From NCBI GenBank assembly GCA_020846955.1, contig JADLCZ010000069.1:1-6728 (forward strand): a stretch of 6,728 nt of DNA. The letters are read 5' to 3'. Positions 1 through 5,764 of this stretch are shown here, piece by piece. Origin of the DNA: Candidatus Nomurabacteria bacterium. Its GTDB lineage: Bacteria > Patescibacteriota > Minisyncoccia > Phycocordibacterales > UBA9973. Numbering within the stretch: position 1 is the first letter of the stretch; each line of letters begins with the position of its first letter. The notes beneath the pieces were generated by a model, which was given only the letters and a program-made list of their open reading frames with translations, searched no databases and was not told where the DNA came from. The position numbers and the translations under genes are program-made.

Positions 1-127
1 AGCGACAGGGTGCGGGAGCGCCATGCCAAATCTCATCTCTACACTCTAATACAAAAGAACCCAGTTTCTCTTATACTGGGGTTTGGGGAGGAATTTTCCA
101 TTTGCTCCGCTTTCTTTTTGGCGGGAG
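1..127. repeat. Left copy of 127-bp perfect terminal inverted repeat
   Basis: Every base of 1-127 equals the reverse complement of 6602-6728, and the first mismatch is at 128/6601. The repeat contains a hairpin (arms 60-65 and 75-80) that resembles an intrinsic terminator for transcription leaving the window. I recognise no known IS end in it. Because the length is exactly 127 and both copies abut the window ends, the true repeat may extend outside the window. Confidence 0.97.
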
Positions 128-146
128 AGGGGTTTTAATCTCCCTA

Positions 147-152
147 TATAAT
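147..152 (+). promoter_or_regulatory. -10 box (TATAAT) of the regulator-nuclease operon
   Basis: A perfect TATAAT lies 50 nt before the preferred regulator start. No -35-like hexamer is found 16-18 nt upstream; that stretch is G-rich and belongs to the terminal repeat. Transcription would start near 158-160. The missing -35 would suit a promoter that needs an activator, as some R-M controller promoters do, but that is inference. Confidence 0.55.
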
Positions 153-153
153 C

Positions 154-187
154 ATAACCTATCTTGGGTTATCCTGCAATAGGTTAT
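154..187. promoter_or_regulatory. Three-half-site operator, probable binding site of the XRE regulator
   Basis: ATAACCTAT (154-162) and ATAGGTTAT (179-187) are perfect inverted copies. A third half-site, GGTTAT (167-172), lies between them, 15 bp before the matching GGTTAT at 182-187. The inner pair ATAACC/GGTTAT (154-159 and 167-172) is also a 6-bp inverted repeat with a 7-bp spacer. The cluster starts 1 nt after the -10 box, covers the expected transcription start and ends just before the first ATG (188). Bound protein should block transcription. Assigning it to the adjacent HTH protein is inference from position. Confidence 0.65.
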
Positions 188-202
188 ATGATGTATTTAC
201 AT

Positions 203-424
203 ATGACCAAGTCAATTCATTCAAATGAATATAAAAATGTAATTAAAAGATTACAAGAAGCTCGAAAAGAAGCTGGCTTTATGCAGTCTGAAGTGGCAGA
301 AAAACTTAAAAAACCGCAATCTTATATTTCTAAAATTGAACGAGGTGAAAGAAGGGTTGATGTGGCAGAGCTTTCTATTTTGGCAAAAATTTATAAAAAA
401 TCTTTAGAGTATTTTACAAAATAA
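203..424 (+). CDS. XRE-family HTH regulator, probable R-M controller (C) protein
   Basis: A 73-residue protein made almost entirely of one lambda-repressor/XRE-type helix-turn-helix. The fold runs from about residue 11 to 70: QSEVAEKL is the likely positioning helix and PQSYISKIERG (about 38-48) the recognition helix and following turn. I chose ATG 203 because it gives a normal-length family member. ATGs at 188 and 191 in the same frame are alternatives, and the upstream TTG at 164 lies inside the operator. No clear Shine-Dalgarno is seen. The stop is 2 nt before the nuclease ATG, so the two are almost certainly co-transcribed and possibly translationally coupled. Small XRE proteins directly ahead of the nuclease gene are the hallmark of C proteins, which autoregulate and time nuclease expression. 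The sequence directly shows an HTH protein and an operator; the C-protein role is inference. Confidence 0.85.
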   Translation: MTKSIHSNEYKNVIKRLQEARKEAGFMQSEVAEKLKKPQSYISKIERGERRVDVAELSILAKIYKKSLEYFTK

Positions 425-426
425 CT

Positions 427-1599
427 ATGGCAAAAAGAATAAAAAGAGATTGGCATCCAAATTTCAAAAAATACATGAAATTTATCGTAGAACATCCGAA
501 TTACACTGGAATGCCTTTTTTATATAAAAAAGATGGCGAGATTCGCTGGGTAGTTACTAGAAGTAGTGAAGCCGGACAAGCTCGATTAAAATGGTGGGAT
601 TCAAAAAGAAAAGAATTAGGATTGCCTAAGGGTGATGCGTGGATATCAAAAACAGCTCGTGCAATTCACCCCACTGGAGAAAAACCTTGCCAAATATGTG
701 GAAAGATTATGAGCTTAGATTATATTTACCCTAACAAGCGAAATTCTATGAGCCCGGGGGCTATGAGTAATGCACCAGATCGATTGGATGGCTATCATAC
801 TTACAACTTATGTTGTAGGAGTAAACAAGACACGGGAAGACATAAAAGCAATCTTGCACGATATGGAGAAGACCGGCGTGCATATGAAAATTGGTCAGAA
901 GGAGACTGGAAAGCAGCAAGTTGTTTAATGAAAGAATTTCAAAAGCACGGCATAAGCCCTGATCATCTTGGACCTATTTCTCTTGGTTTTAGTCATAGAC
1001 CTAAATTTAGACCACTAACCAGAGCAGCAAACTCTGCAAGAAACAATAGAATGACGTATGAAGATGTAAAACTACTTCTCGAGGAAGAAATGGTTGAACC
1101 AATTATTTCTTCTCATTCCAAATATATTTGGGATTTATTAAAAAATAAAGTAAACAATGATACTGACGCATTAAAACTTGGTAAGTTAATGCGCGAAAAT
1201 ATGCATCACATTCTTTCAATATTTTCTTATCTTACAGAAAAGGGTTATAAGGATTTTTTAATTAAAAATTTCTTACATCCAGAATATGCAAATTATTCAA
1301 TAAGATTTGATATTTTTGATCCGAAAACCGGGTCTTTTAAAGAGATGGTAAAAACTATTGGAACAAAAAAACAATATGCAAATAATGCAAAAAGGTACAT
1401 AAGAATTTCTTTTGAATCTTTGAAGCAATATTCCTTAAAAAAGAATCGAAATTTAAAAAATTGGCTTGATGATGGTACAAAAGAAAAACTTAATGAGGTC
1501 ATTACTGCTCTTGATGCGAAACAAGATAAAAAAGCATTATCAAAACTCAATGAAACATTTGAAATTATAGCTGAACAACTATCTAAAAAATTTAACTAA
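427..1599 (+). CDS. Type IIS restriction endonuclease, Alw26I/Eco31I/Esp3I family
   Basis: A 390-residue HNH nuclease expected to cut outside a short asymmetric target. The N-terminus (DWHPNFKKYMKFIVEHPNY, residues 8-26) and the IHPTGEKPCQICGKIMSLDYIYPNK stretch (80-104; C88 and C91) look like the conserved front of this family. C129, C130 and H139 could complete a zinc site. The catalytic HNH motif is D179-H180 followed by GPISLGF and N202. The 22-residue H-to-N spacing matches what I recall for the Eco31I active site (D311, H312, N334), although there it lies farther from the N-terminus. Residues 210-390 are helical and lysine-rich with no motif I recognise. The gene starts 2 nt after the regulator and its 3' end overlaps the converging cytosine methyltransferase by 8 nt. 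All expected catalytic residues are present. The exact DNA target cannot be read from the sequence. Confidence 0.9.
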   Translation: MAKRIKRDWHPNFKKYMKFIVEHPNYTGMPFLYKKDGEIRWVVTRSSEAGQARLKWWDSKRKELGLPKGDAWISKTARAIHPTGEKPCQICGKIMSLDYIYPNKRNSMSPGAMSNAPDRLDGYHTYNLCCRSKQDTGRHKSNLARYGEDRRAYENWSEGDWKAASCLMKEFQKHGISPDHLGPISLGFSHRPKFRPLTRAANSARNNRMTYEDVKLLLEEEMVEPIISSHSKYIWDLLKNKVNNDTDALKLGKLMRENMHHILSIFSYLTEKGYKDFLIKNFLHPEYANYSIRFDIFDPKTGSFKEMVKTIGTKKQYANNAKRYIRISFESLKQYSLKKNRNLKNWLDDGTKEKLNEVITALDAKQDKKALSKLNETFEIIAEQLSKKFN

Positions 1600-2713
1600 G
1601 ACTTTTAATATACTCTTTCGGAGAGATAAGACCTCTAACAAATTTTTGGAAAAAATGTTTTGGTTTTCCTGTTATCTTAATTGGACTATACTGATCAACA
1701 ACTTCAATATGAAATAAGTCGCCTATAGCATCTTTTGTTGAAATATAATTTTTTTCATCACAAATGAGAGGTTTTGGGAAAAATTCTTCAGGATTTCCTG
1801 TTAAAGTTCCAATAATAATCACTCGTTTCCTTTTTTGCGGTACACCATATTGAACAGCATGCAATTTATGGCCTGCCACAGAATATCCCAATTCTCTAAA
1901 ATGATTTTTTATTTCTTCAAAAGTCTTTCCATTATTTATAGTCATAATACCTTCAACATTTTCTAACACAAAAACTTTTGGTTTAATTTTTTTTACTATA
2001 TTAACAAATTCCTTATATAGAAAATTGCGAGGATCATCAATCATTCTTTTCCCTGCATGAGAAAATCCTTGGCAAGGCGGACCTCCGACTACTATGTCTA
2101 CTTTCCCTTTTTTAGATTTTTCTAAAAGTTGATCTTGAATTTTCTTATCAGTGATATCACCTTCAATCAAAACTGTTTCCTCGTGATTAGCTCTATAAGT
2201 TTCACAAGCTTGTTTGAAATTATCATTTGCGGCAATTATATTGTATCCAGCCCAACCAAAACCAAGACTCAATCCTCCGGCGCCACAGAATAGATCGAGG
2301 AGATTTTTTGTATTTGTTTTTTTCTTAATTTGGGTTGCAATAGAAAAAGCAAGCAATGGAGGAACCGCATTACCAATTTGTTTACAAAAAGACCCTTTTG
2401 ACCCTCGAAAAACATAACTATCTGGAAACGATTGAAATCTAGCTGCTTCGCGAGCACTTATAACACGATCATGAATTGGATGAATATAGGTTCCATTACC
2501 AGGACGGTTAAAATAGGTTGTTATTGTGTAGCTAGGTTTTTCAAAAGCAAGACGACCATATAGGGTTGTTCTCCCCCCTGAAACTCTTATTTGTTCAAGT
2601 CTTTTTGAAGGTATATCTAATGGAATATTTTTCCAATTTCCACCAGGCGGAACAGACTTGACCATTTTAAGGTCATTTTTACTAAGTGTGTAAGTTGTGT
2701 GATTATAGACCAT
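1592..2713 (-). CDS. Circularly permuted DNA (cytosine-C5) methyltransferase of the R-M system
   Basis: A 373-residue S-adenosylmethionine-dependent enzyme that methylates carbon 5 of cytosine. Every key motif is present, but in permuted order. Motif IX (RVISAREAARFQSFPD, 83-98) and motif X (QIGNAVPP, 112-119) come first. They are followed by motif I (LLDLFCGAGGLSLGF, 138-152), motif IV with catalytic Cys214 (GGPPCQGFS, 210-218), motif VI (ENVEG, 251-255) and motif VIII (QYGVPQKRKRVIIIG, 288-302). In standard enzymes I precedes IX and X. The target-recognition region is split between the C-terminus (about 303-373) and N-terminus (about 1-60, including VPPGGNWKNIP). The start ATG lies inside the end of the adenine methyltransferase gene, giving an 11-nt overlap and probable translational coupling. 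The enzyme looks intact. It should protect one strand of the asymmetric site cut by the converging nuclease. Confidence 0.95.
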   Translation of the reverse strand: MVYNHTTYTLSKNDLKMVKSVPPGGNWKNIPLDIPSKRLEQIRVSGGRTTLYGRLAFEKPSYTITTYFNRPGNGTYIHPIHDRVISAREAARFQSFPDSYVFRGSKGSFCKQIGNAVPPLLAFSIATQIKKKTNTKNLLDLFCGAGGLSLGFGWAGYNIIAANDNFKQACETYRANHEETVLIEGDITDKKIQDQLLEKSKKGKVDIVVGGPPCQGFSHAGKRMIDDPRNFLYKEFVNIVKKIKPKVFVLENVEGIMTINNGKTFEEIKNHFRELGYSVAGHKLHAVQYGVPQKRKRVIIIGTLTGNPEEFFPKPLICDEKNYISTKDAIGDLFHIEVVDQYSPIKITGKPKHFFQKFVRGLISPKEYIKSLS

Positions 2714-4583
2714 ATGTAAATAAACTTTCTTTTTGTGGTTTTAAAACTGAGCTGACTAATTTTTCATGCTTTCCTAATACATAATTAATTTCTTCTTTGT
2801 TTAGACCATATAATTCAAATACTTTCATATTCAACTTATATACATTTTCTCTATCGCCATTATCTTTAATAAGATAAACTAATTTCTCAATTTCTTTTTT
2901 ATCTGAAATTGAAGGTATAGCAATTGGCAATTCTGCTAATTCATAATTACTAATATGATTATTTGAATTTGTTATTTTGAATCTCCAATTTAATAACATT
3001 GAATTAAGTACTCCCAGTAAATAATCCAATCCTACTTCTTGATTCCCAAAAAGTGTTTCGTCAAAAGTTAAAAAATTACAAGAATTACCTAGAACAATGT
3101 TTTCGGGTATTTTTGTAAATTTTAAACGTTTTTCAAGATGTATGTTTGATATTTGTTGACATACTAATCTTTCTCTTGATATATATTTATTTTTTTCTGC
3201 TGTTTTTTTCATGAATTTTTCATCTGTAAAAAATTCACCAAGTTCATAAGAAAACTCATTTACATTATTACCTCTTAAAAGAGGTAGGGATGTCCTCTTT
3301 TTAGTTATATAATCTTTATCTAAAGTTAAATCTAATTCACCTCTGGCATTACAAACTGAAGCTAAACTTCTAAGTTTAGGAAAAGAATTCAATTTCTTTA
3401 GAATTTTCCATCCAATTTCATTTTCTATAACAATTGGTGCGGTTTCGCTTATGTTTTCAATATGATCAATGTTTACCTCAACACCCTCATTATTAAAATC
3501 AGTTTGATTAATTACTTTTGGGTTAATTCTTATAATCTTTCCAGGCTCTTTTTTATCTAAAGCAAAAAAACAAAAAGCTTGAGATATATCCGGAAAGAAT
3601 TCATTTTTCTCCGGAATTATATAAATTTTAAATAATTTATATTTATTAATGATTCTTTTTCTTAGAAGCTCACTTTGCTTATCATTAAGTAATGTAATTG
3701 GAATTATGGCACCAATTTTACTTGATGAATGGGTATAGTTTTCCAAAATTTCTTCTAAAAAAATCTTGTAATAATTGAGTGTTCCTTGGTTATATTTATA
3801 TAAATTATTCTCCCTAATAAACTCCAAAATACTTTTGATATCAAGTGCGTGTTGATTTGAATTTAATTCATCTTTGTATTTATCTCCGTTTGCCTTCAGT
3901 AATTTATAAGGAGGGTTTGTTAAGACAACATCAAAACCTTTTATGATTCCAAAGATATCCTTTGGGTCTATCTTTCTAATTTCTCCATTTTTATTATCAA
4001 ATAAGACATCCCCTTTAAAATAATTTTTTTGGTTTATTTTTATTGATATAGAGTATTTAGATTTAACATAAAGAGGTAAAATTCTAACCAAAAGATCAAT
4101 GGCATCAGAATCTATGTCTGAAAAATAAATTTGATCAATAAACTTTTGGAAAACTTTAGAATTAAGGTTCCCGGTTTTATCTATGACTTCATCTATATAT
4201 GCAATAATAAAAATACCTGTACCAGAACATGGTTCATAAAAATTCAAATTTAAAAGATCTTGTTTTTTTGAATTACTAAGACTTTCTTTGGCAATTAAAC
4301 GTGCTATTGAATAATCTGTATAATAAATACCGAAGTGTTTTCTTTTATCTGTGTTTACAATCTTTTCGGACTCTTTTTTCTTTTGGTGTATTAGACCAAT
4401 AAATTGATAAATCTTTAAAGGATCAATTTTATTTTTAGTTTGCAAACTTCTATAAAGTAATTCATCGGTTTGGTTCTCTAGAATTGGTTCATCTTCAAAG
4501 AAGCTAAAAAGTTTCACTAAAATATTTTGTGAATCTAGATAGTAATTAGGTAGTGAATTATAAATTTTAAAAATTTCGTTCAT
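2703..4583 (-). CDS. DNA N6-adenine methyltransferase, Alw26I/Eco31I/Esp3I type
   Basis: A 626-residue class I N6-adenine methyltransferase. Motif X-like FGIYYTDYSIA (84-94) is followed by the S-adenosylmethionine site EPCSGTGIF (117-125, motif I), an acidic FSDIDSDAI strand (154-162, motif II) and the catalytic NPPY (223-226, motif IV). The C-terminal half (about 390-626) has LPLLRGNNV, CQQISNIH and a YLLGVLNSMLLNWRF block resembling TaqI/Eco57I-type specificity domains, so it probably recognises the target. Adenine and cytosine methyltransferases acting on complementary strands are known for Alw26I, Eco31I and Esp3I, which explains the pairing here. The ATG follows an extended -10 box by only 11 nt, so transcripts from that promoter would be nearly leaderless. 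lexA ends 30 nt upstream with no terminator between. No truncation is seen. The target sequence cannot be predicted. Confidence 0.92.
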   Translation of the reverse strand: MNEIFKIYNSLPNYYLDSQNILVKLFSFFEDEPILENQTDELLYRSLQTKNKIDPLKIYQFIGLIHQKKKESEKIVNTDKRKHFGIYYTDYSIARLIAKESLSNSKKQDLLNLNFYEPCSGTGIFIIAYIDEVIDKTGNLNSKVFQKFIDQIYFSDIDSDAIDLLVRILPLYVKSKYSISIKINQKNYFKGDVLFDNKNGEIRKIDPKDIFGIIKGFDVVLTNPPYKLLKANGDKYKDELNSNQHALDIKSILEFIRENNLYKYNQGTLNYYKIFLEEILENYTHSSSKIGAIIPITLLNDKQSELLRKRIINKYKLFKIYIIPEKNEFFPDISQAFCFFALDKKEPGKIIRINPKVINQTDFNNEGVEVNIDHIENISETAPIVIENEIGWKILKKLNSFPKLRSLASVCNARGELDLTLDKDYITKKRTSLPLLRGNNVNEFSYELGEFFTDEKFMKKTAEKNKYISRERLVCQQISNIHLEKRLKFTKIPENIVLGNSCNFLTFDETLFGNQEVGLDYLLGVLNSMLLNWRFKITNSNNHISNYELAELPIAIPSISDKKEIEKLVYLIKDNGDRENVYKLNMKVFELYGLNKEEINYVLGKHEKLVSSVLKPQKESLFTYGL

Positions 4584-4586
4584 GAG

Positions 4587-4604
4587 ATGTTCTAATTATA
4601 ACAT
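4587..4604. promoter_or_regulatory. 18-bp near-palindrome over the methyltransferase promoter
   Basis: ATGTT (4587-4591) and AACAT (4600-4604) flank the self-complementary TAATTA (4593-4598). Only the pair 4592/4599 breaks the symmetry. The palindrome covers the extended -10 box and the likely start point, so a bound dimer should repress. The half-site TGTTAT resembles GGTTAT in the controller operator, so the XRE protein is one candidate ligand. That link is weak. Confidence 0.5.
4595..4603 (-). promoter_or_regulatory. Extended -10 promoter of the methyltransferase genes
   Basis: Read on the minus strand this is TGTTATAAT, a perfect extended -10 element. No good -35 is present (TTAAAA at 18-nt spacing at best), as expected for this class. 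Transcription would start roughly at 4587-4591, leaving about 4-8 nt before the methyltransferase ATG. This would make the methyltransferases expressible independently of lexA. Confidence 0.6.
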
Positions 4605-4613
4605 TTTTATTAA

Positions 4614-5279
4614 TTATTTTTTAATCACATTGATAACTTTTCCATTTATCATAAAATCATCTTTACTTGATATAAAAATAGGTTTATGTTTTGGATTTGT
4701 AGATTCTGAAACCAGTTTGACCTCACCTGTTTTGCTATCTTTTTCAAATTTTTTGATATTTGCACAATCGTCTATTACAGAAAGAACAATGTCATCGTTT
4801 TTGGGATTTCTATATTGAGAATCAACTAATACAAAATCGCCTTGTTCAATATCATTCTTCCCAATCCTTGCTTTATTCATAGAATCACCCTCAACACGCA
4901 AAGCAAAAATCCCATCTTTTCTATTTAGTAAACTACGAGAAACCTTTAGATAACCCTCAATATTTTCTTCTGCAAAAATAGTAGCTGGACCAGCATTTAC
5001 TGCTCCTAAAATTGGAATTCTTATAGAATCTAGACCTGCATTTTTTAAGAATGGAGTTTTTATTTCTTTATCCGCATAAATACCAATAGACCTAGGAATA
5101 TTAGATTCTCTTTTAATATAACCCTCATCTTGTAATTTTTTAACATGATAATAAGCCGAAGAGGGGTAGGCAAGAAATGAAAAATGTTCAGCGATTTCTT
5201 CTAAAGAAGGAGCATGTCCTGTATCTTTTGCATAGGATACGATAAAATCGTAAATCTCTTTTTGTTTTTTTGTTATCAT
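4614..5279 (-). CDS. lexA: LexA SOS repressor (self-cleaving)
   Basis: A 221-residue LexA. Residues 1-65 form the winged-helix DNA-binding domain (ITKKQKEIYDFIVSY, then APSLEEIAEHF and SAYYHVKKLQDEGYIKR). A short linker leads to the S24-type autoprotease domain. The expected cleavage site is A96-G97 in ILGAVNAGPA, the catalytic serine is S133 in EGDSMN, and the catalytic lysine is K176 in ANIKKF. All are intact, so RecA-stimulated self-cleavage should work. The HTH residues SSAYYHV differ from E. coli LexA, consistent with a different operator. The promoter contains a perfect 20-bp palindrome, giving probable autoregulation. No clear ribosome-binding site precedes the ATG. The gene ends 30 nt before the adenine methyltransferase on the same strand. 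It could be the host chromosomal lexA or belong to a mobile unit; the window cannot decide. Confidence 0.93.
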   Translation of the reverse strand: MITKKQKEIYDFIVSYAKDTGHAPSLEEIAEHFSFLAYPSSAYYHVKKLQDEGYIKRESNIPRSIGIYADKEIKTPFLKNAGLDSIRIPILGAVNAGPATIFAEENIEGYLKVSRSLLNRKDGIFALRVEGDSMNKARIGKNDIEQGDFVLVDSQYRNPKNDDIVLSVIDDCANIKKFEKDSKTGEVKLVSESTNPKHKPIFISSKDDFMINGKVINVIKK

Positions 5280-5291
5280 AAAAATTTTTAT

Positions 5292-5316
5292 ACTTGACTT
5301 TCAAACTTCTTTCAAA
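5292..5316. promoter_or_regulatory. Additional LexA-like half-sites in the lexA leader
   Basis: ACTTGA (5292-5297) is followed by two direct copies of CTTTCAAA (5298-5305 and 5309-5316) exactly 11 bp apart. All match the arms of the main operator. They lie between the predicted transcription start and the lexA ATG, one helical turn apart, so they may be weaker secondary LexA sites. Confidence 0.4.
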
Positions 5317-5325
5317 TATACTTAT

Positions 5326-5354
5326 ATTATACTTGAAACACTTTTCAAGTGCAA
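5326..5354 (-). promoter_or_regulatory. lexA promoter (TTGCAC, 17 bp, TATAAT)
   Basis: On the minus strand the -35 is TTGCAC (5354-5349) and the -10 is TATAAT (5331-5326), with an exact 17-bp spacer. Transcription would start near 5319, giving a leader of about 40 nt. The LexA palindrome fills the spacer, so LexA and RNA polymerase should compete. Confidence 0.8.
5331..5350. promoter_or_regulatory. LexA operator (SOS box), 20-bp perfect palindrome
   Basis: ACTTGAAA (5331-5338) and TTTCAAGT (5343-5350) are perfect inverted arms around a 4-bp spacer, CACT. It is neither the E. coli CTGT-N8-ACAG box nor the Bacillus CGAAC/GTTCG type. Its position inside the lexA promoter and similar half-sites downstream support its being this LexA's own motif. 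Confidence 0.8.
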
Positions 5355-5363
5355 GTGGAGTTA

Positions 5364-5392
5364 TTAACAGGTGGGATTTTGGTCGATATTAT
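5364..5392 (+). promoter_or_regulatory. Promoter of the 67-aa gene (TTAACA, 17 bp, TATTAT)
   Basis: -35 TTAACA (5364-5369) and -10 TATTAT (5387-5392) are separated by exactly 17 bp, each with one mismatch to consensus. The predicted start is near 5399, about 17 nt before the ATG at 5416. The LexA palindrome lies 13 bp upstream of the -35, outside the core promoter, so SOS control of this gene is possible but not implied. Confidence 0.55.
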
Positions 5393-5415
5393 AAAAAATT
5401 AATTAAAAACATTTT

Positions 5416-5619
5416 ATGCCTAAATACATAAGAAATGCAGGTAAACAATGGACACCAAGTGAGAAGAATAAACTTTCTCAACTAGCAAAACAAAATACCC
5501 CTACTCGGGTTATTAGTTTAAAACTTGGTCGTCCAGAAAATGGTGTTCGTGCAAAAGCAAGTGAGCTTGGTGTTAGTCTTCGTCCGACAAACCAATCTCC
5601 ATACAATCGTAAAAAATAG
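5416..5619 (+). CDS. Conserved small basic protein of unknown function, possible HTH fold
   Basis: A 67-residue basic protein. The pattern W-T-x-x-E-x-x-x-L (residues 12-20), then TPTRVISLKLGRPENGVRAKASELGVSL (about 28-55), looks like a small trihelical HTH or Myb/SANT-like unit, where LGRPENGVRAKASELG would be the recognition segment. The tail PTNQSPYNRKK is distinctive. I have the impression of similar hypothetical proteins in many bacteria but cannot name a characterised homologue. The gene is divergent from lexA, has its own promoter-like element and ends in TAG. No Shine-Dalgarno is seen; the leader is A/T only. DNA binding is inferred only from the pattern. Confidence 0.75.
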   Translation: MPKYIRNAGKQWTPSEKNKLSQLAKQNTPTRVISLKLGRPENGVRAKASELGVSLRPTNQSPYNRKK

Positions 5620-5764
5620 GGACTTGGAAAAAGTGACTTAGTCGATAGAGCTTGAGTGTTTGATACGACATACAGCACGCAGGGATTTCGGGATTGCACA
5701 CACAATAGCGATCAAAAAGCACACCTTCCAGATTGTATTACTAATTAAAAATTAAATTTTTATT
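5620..5764. other. Intergenic stretch without a recognised feature
   Basis: These 145 bases lie between the 67-aa gene and the GIY-YIG gene. They are visibly less AT-rich than the flanking coding DNA, apart from the last 25 A/T-only bases before the next ATG. A short direct repeat (GGGATT at 5682-5687 and 5690-5695) is present. I see no tRNA fold, terminator or convincing reading frame. Confidence 0.5.

Noticed and set aside
164..202. Upstream TTG start at 164 for the XRE regulator
   Set aside because: It lies inside the three-half-site operator and only a few bases after the predicted transcription start. ATG 203 gives a normal family length.
902..906. Avoidance of GTCTC/GAGAC, the core site of the Alw26I family
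   Set aside because: By eye I found one GAGAC (902-906), against roughly five or six expected for this composition. The count is too small, and the actual target is unknown.
2590..2610. TTCAAG...TTGAAG inverted repeat resembling LexA half-sites
   Set aside because: It lies within the cytosine methyltransferase coding region, in reversed half-site orientation relative to the operator, and away from any promoter.
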